A stretch of 64,000 bases of DNA from CAYQQR01 sp964420035 (GTDB lineage: Bacteria > Bacteroidota > Bacteroidia > Bacteroidales > SM23-62), in NCBI GenBank assembly GCA_964420035.1, contig CAYQQR010000008.1, positions 38,947-102,946 of the forward strand. Reading direction: 5' to 3'. Position 1 is the first letter of the stretch, and every line of letters starts with the position of its first letter. Positions 62,089-64,000 of this stretch are shown here, one piece after another. The notes beneath the pieces were generated by a model, which ran no database searches, was not told the origin of the DNA, and saw only the letters and a program-made list of their open reading frames with translations. Both the position numbers and the translations under genes were made by a program.

Positions 62089-63430
62089 AAATTTCCGGGT
62101 AAATATTATCATCAGGATCCTGGTCCTCGCGGCAACATTGTTCGCCTTTTTCTTCTTCCTTGAGTCTGAATACCGGATAACCCTCTTGCTTATCGCGGTC
62201 CTGACCATTTTTCAGGTTTACGGACTCATTCGTTTTGTCGACCGGACCAACAGGGACCTGGCCAGTTTTCTGGAATCCATTCGCTTTTCGGAATTTACCC
62301 GGACCTTCCAGATCGAAGGTATGGGTAAGTCGTTCAACGAACTGAGCAGGGCCTTCAATGATGTGATCAGGGACTTCCAGGAAGTACGCTCCGAAAAAGA
62401 GGAGCATTTTCATTACCTGCAAAGTATTGTGCAAAATATTGATGTCAGCATCATTGTCTATCAAAAGGATGGAAGTGTGGAAATGATCAATAAAGCAGCC
62501 AAAAAGCTTTTCCAGATACACAGTTTAAAAAACATCAAAGGCCTGGAGCAGATGAGCAAGGAGTTGGTCACCACCCTCCTGAACATTAATCCCGGTGAAA
62601 ATACCCTGGTCAAGGTACAGGACCAGGACGACATCCTTCAACTGGCGGTGTATGCCACCGAATTCAAGGTCAAGGAAAAGCTGATCATACTGGCCACCAT
62701 CAACAACATCCAGAACGTCCTGGAAGAACAGGAAACCGAAGCCTGGCAAAAGCTTATCCGGGTACTGACCCACGAGATCATGAACTCCATCACCCCCATT
62801 GCTTCCCTCTCCTCGACCCTGGACATCATGCTGAAAGGGATCACCGACACCGGGGAGATCAAGGAACATATGGACCTGGATACGGTGCTGGAGATCCAGC
62901 AGGCCCTGCAGACCATCAATAAAAGAAGCACCGGCTTGCTTCACTTTGTGAATACATACCGGAACCTGACCCGTATCCCGAAACCCAATTTCAAGATCTT
63001 CCCGGTGAAAAACCTGTATCAGAACATTGAACTGCTCATGGAAGAGGAAATGAAAGAAAAACAGATCGATTTCATCATCAGGATCGATCCTGAAGACATT
63101 GAGGTCTCCGCGGACGAACAACTCATTGAACAGGTGCTCATCAACCTGATCAAGAATTCCATGTATGCCCTGGACAACAAGGAAGACAAAAGAATTGAGC
63201 TCAGGGGTTTCCAGAACAAGCGCGGCCGGGTAACCATGCAGGTATGGGATAATGGCAAGGGCATCCTCCCCGAAGTACTGGACAAGATCTTCATTCCCTT
63301 CTTTACCACCAAGCAAAGCGGTTCGGGCATCGGCCTGAGCCTCTCGCGCCAGATCCTCCGCCTTCACAACGGCACCATCACCGCCCACTCCGAACCGGAC
63401 CAGGAAACCGTTTTTACTCTTACGTTTTAG
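62078..63430 (+). CDS. Sensor histidine kinase partner of the NtrC-type regulator
   Basis: A 450-residue kinase. Two N-terminal helices (about 7-55), then HAMP- and PAS-like cytoplasmic domains (about 60-220), then HisKA with phospho-acceptor His232 in LTHEIMNSITPIASLS and a HATPase domain (NLIKNSMYAL N-box; WDNGKGILP; FTTKQSGSGIGLSLSRQIL). The MNSITPI sequence after the H-box is typical of NtrY/NtrB-like kinases of this group. Overlaps the regulator gene. The sensed signal is unknown. Confidence 0.92.
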   Translation: MIYRNFRVNIIIRILVLAATLFAFFFFLESEYRITLLLIAVLTIFQVYGLIRFVDRTNRDLASFLESIRFSEFTRTFQIEGMGKSFNELSRAFNDVIRDFQEVRSEKEEHFHYLQSIVQNIDVSIIVYQKDGSVEMINKAAKKLFQIHSLKNIKGLEQMSKELVTTLLNINPGENTLVKVQDQDDILQLAVYATEFKVKEKLIILATINNIQNVLEEQETEAWQKLIRVLTHEIMNSITPIASLSSTLDIMLKGITDTGEIKEHMDLDTVLEIQQALQTINKRSTGLLHFVNTYRNLTRIPKPNFKIFPVKNLYQNIELLMEEEMKEKQIDFIIRIDPEDIEVSADEQLIEQVLINLIKNSMYALDNKEDKRIELRGFQNKRGRVTMQVWDNGKGILPEVLDKIFIPFFTTKQSGSGIGLSLSRQILRLHNGTITAHSEPDQETVFTLTF

Positions 63431-63551
63431 TTCCCGGTGAATTTCGGATTACGGAGCTACTCGGTTTCGTCTGTCACTCGCTCCCTGCGGTCGCCGTGGC
63501 TCGCCTCCGGTTGTCACTCGTTCCCCCGAGTACTCGGGGTCACTGCTTCTC

Positions 63552-63615
63552 GTCCCGAAAAAACAACGCGAAGCTTGCTTTGCTGTTTTTCGGGACTCGC
63601 CGCGCTCACTGTAAC
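63552..63615. repeat. Deletion derivative of the composite hairpin element
   Basis: TCCCGAAAAAACAACGCGAA then GCTTGCTTTGCTG and TTTTTCGGGACTCGC match hairpin C of copy 2 (reverse complement of 56330-56436), including its right flank (GTAACTCTTA) and left flank (TGCTTCTCGTCCCGAAAA). Hairpins A and B are missing, as if lost by recombination between two CGAAAA direct repeats. Confidence 0.75.
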
Positions 63616-63866
63616 TCTTAAGCTCTTTTCCATAAGCTTCTTCATCTCGCGTCCACAAAACACCACCTCCCCCTCGGCTCTTTCTATTATCCAGTATTTT
63701 ATTGTTCTTTTTTCCTCTCCCCCGGCCCCCTCTCCACCGTGTGGAGAGGGGGAGATAAATTGATTATCAATTAATTACGAATTCCCCTCCTTCCCAGGGA
63801 GGGGTACTTTTCGCGCCAGCAAAAAGGGGGGTGGTTGAAATCATAATAAGCAAGCGACCAGAGAAC

Positions 63867-63921
63867 AACCGCATGACAATCGTATGACCAACGTGTGACA
63901 ACTGTATGACTATCGTATGAC
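63867..63921. repeat. 11-nt tandem repeat, minus orientation
   Basis: Five exact 11-nt steps on the minus strand: GTCATACGATA, GTCATACAGTT, GTCACACGTTG, GTCATACGATT, GTCATGCGGTT, followed by GTTCTC. The same unit and the same trailing sequence occur at 45418-45467. Confidence 0.75.
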
Positions 63922-63937
63922 AGCCATTAAGCTATCT

Positions 63938-64000
63938 GTCTCATTGTCTCATCGTCTCATCGTCTCATTGTCTCATCGTCTCATTGTCTCATCGTCTCAT
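63938..64000. repeat. 8-nt microsatellite (GTCTCATY)n
   Basis: About eight units of GTCTCATT/GTCTCATC running to the window edge, where it is cut. Non-coding. Confidence 0.85.

Larger units (their letters stand above)
63431..64000. other. Palindrome- and repeat-rich non-coding region
   Basis: 570 bp after the kinase with no reliable gene. Contains a GC-rich stretch of small inverted repeats (63460-63540), the hairpin copy at 63552, a 12-bp perfect hairpin CCCCCTCTCCAC-CGT-GTGGAGAGGGGG (63726-63752), a CCCCTCC...GGGAGGGG hairpin near 63785-63806, 11-nt repeats (63867-63921) and an 8-nt microsatellite to the window edge. Confidence 0.6.

Overview
The window reads as chromosomal DNA of an uncultured Bacteroidota, probably near Bacteroidales/Marinilabiliales. 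Two proteins carry the C-terminal sorting domain of the type IX secretion system. There are two SusC/CirA-type TonB-dependent receptors with carboxypeptidase-like N-terminal domains, a CcsBA fusion, a RibBA fusion, YwqK/MORN and RhuM proteins, and an LptF/LptG permease of Bacteroidota type. Start codons often lack a clear Shine-Dalgarno sequence. A run of exactly 100 N (59020-59119) marks a scaffold join inside a heptamer repeat, so this is draft or metagenome data. No rRNA, CRISPR array or intact insertion sequence was seen.

Layout. 0.1-8.3 kb: a beta-propeller lipoprotein, a TonB receptor, then cytochrome c maturation (CcsBA) with a haem O synthase-like prenyltransferase, and a small GRAM-like protein. 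8.4-16.1 kb: a cluster around an atypical 6-pyruvoyltetrahydropterin synthase homologue, with a RibD-type reductase, a zinc-less medium-chain dehydrogenase, a GT4 glycosyltransferase, two methyltransferases, a CDP-alcohol phosphatidyltransferase and an LtaS-like phosphotransferase. This is the best candidate here for an undescribed pathway. 16.1-19.9 kb: a giant T9SS beta-helix protein, followed by tRNA-Met(CAT). 20.2-27.0 kb: a START-like protein, LptF/G, two glycosyltransferases, RibBA, a hairpin array and Fmt. 27.0-29.7 kb: a glucosaminidase, an RluA-type synthase and PanB. 29.9-37.9 kb: DnaK with its terminator, a MORN protein, a secreted subtilase, and XseA / TPR histidine kinase / XseB.

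38.1-45.2 kb: an HtrA-like pseudoprotease, an orphan family 5 solute-binding lipoprotein, a TonB receptor behind a TPP riboswitch, thioredoxin and a CCA-adding enzyme. 45.6-52.3 kb: an EEP-family nuclease or phosphatase, a beta-helix lipoprotein, and a second giant T9SS beta-helix protein homologous to the first. 52.6-55.6 kb: a YtcJ-like amidohydrolase, then a decayed accessory patch (RhuM with an in-frame amber codon, plus a truncated gene tail). 55.7-63.4 kb: an outer-membrane protein, TolC, a small unknown, a LolD/MacB-type ATPase, an HlyD adaptor, and a divergent NtrC-type regulator / histidine kinase pair. No FtsX permease is visible for the exporter.

The intergenic DNA is unusually structured. 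It holds dispersed palindromes (CCTGCCTG core), a composite three-hairpin element with one full-length relative and one deletion derivative, an array of eight small hairpins whose stems differ while their A-rich linkers are kept, 11-nt tandem repeats at two loci in opposite orientation, and 7- and 8-nt microsatellites. All family calls come from reading motifs by eye; no database search was run.
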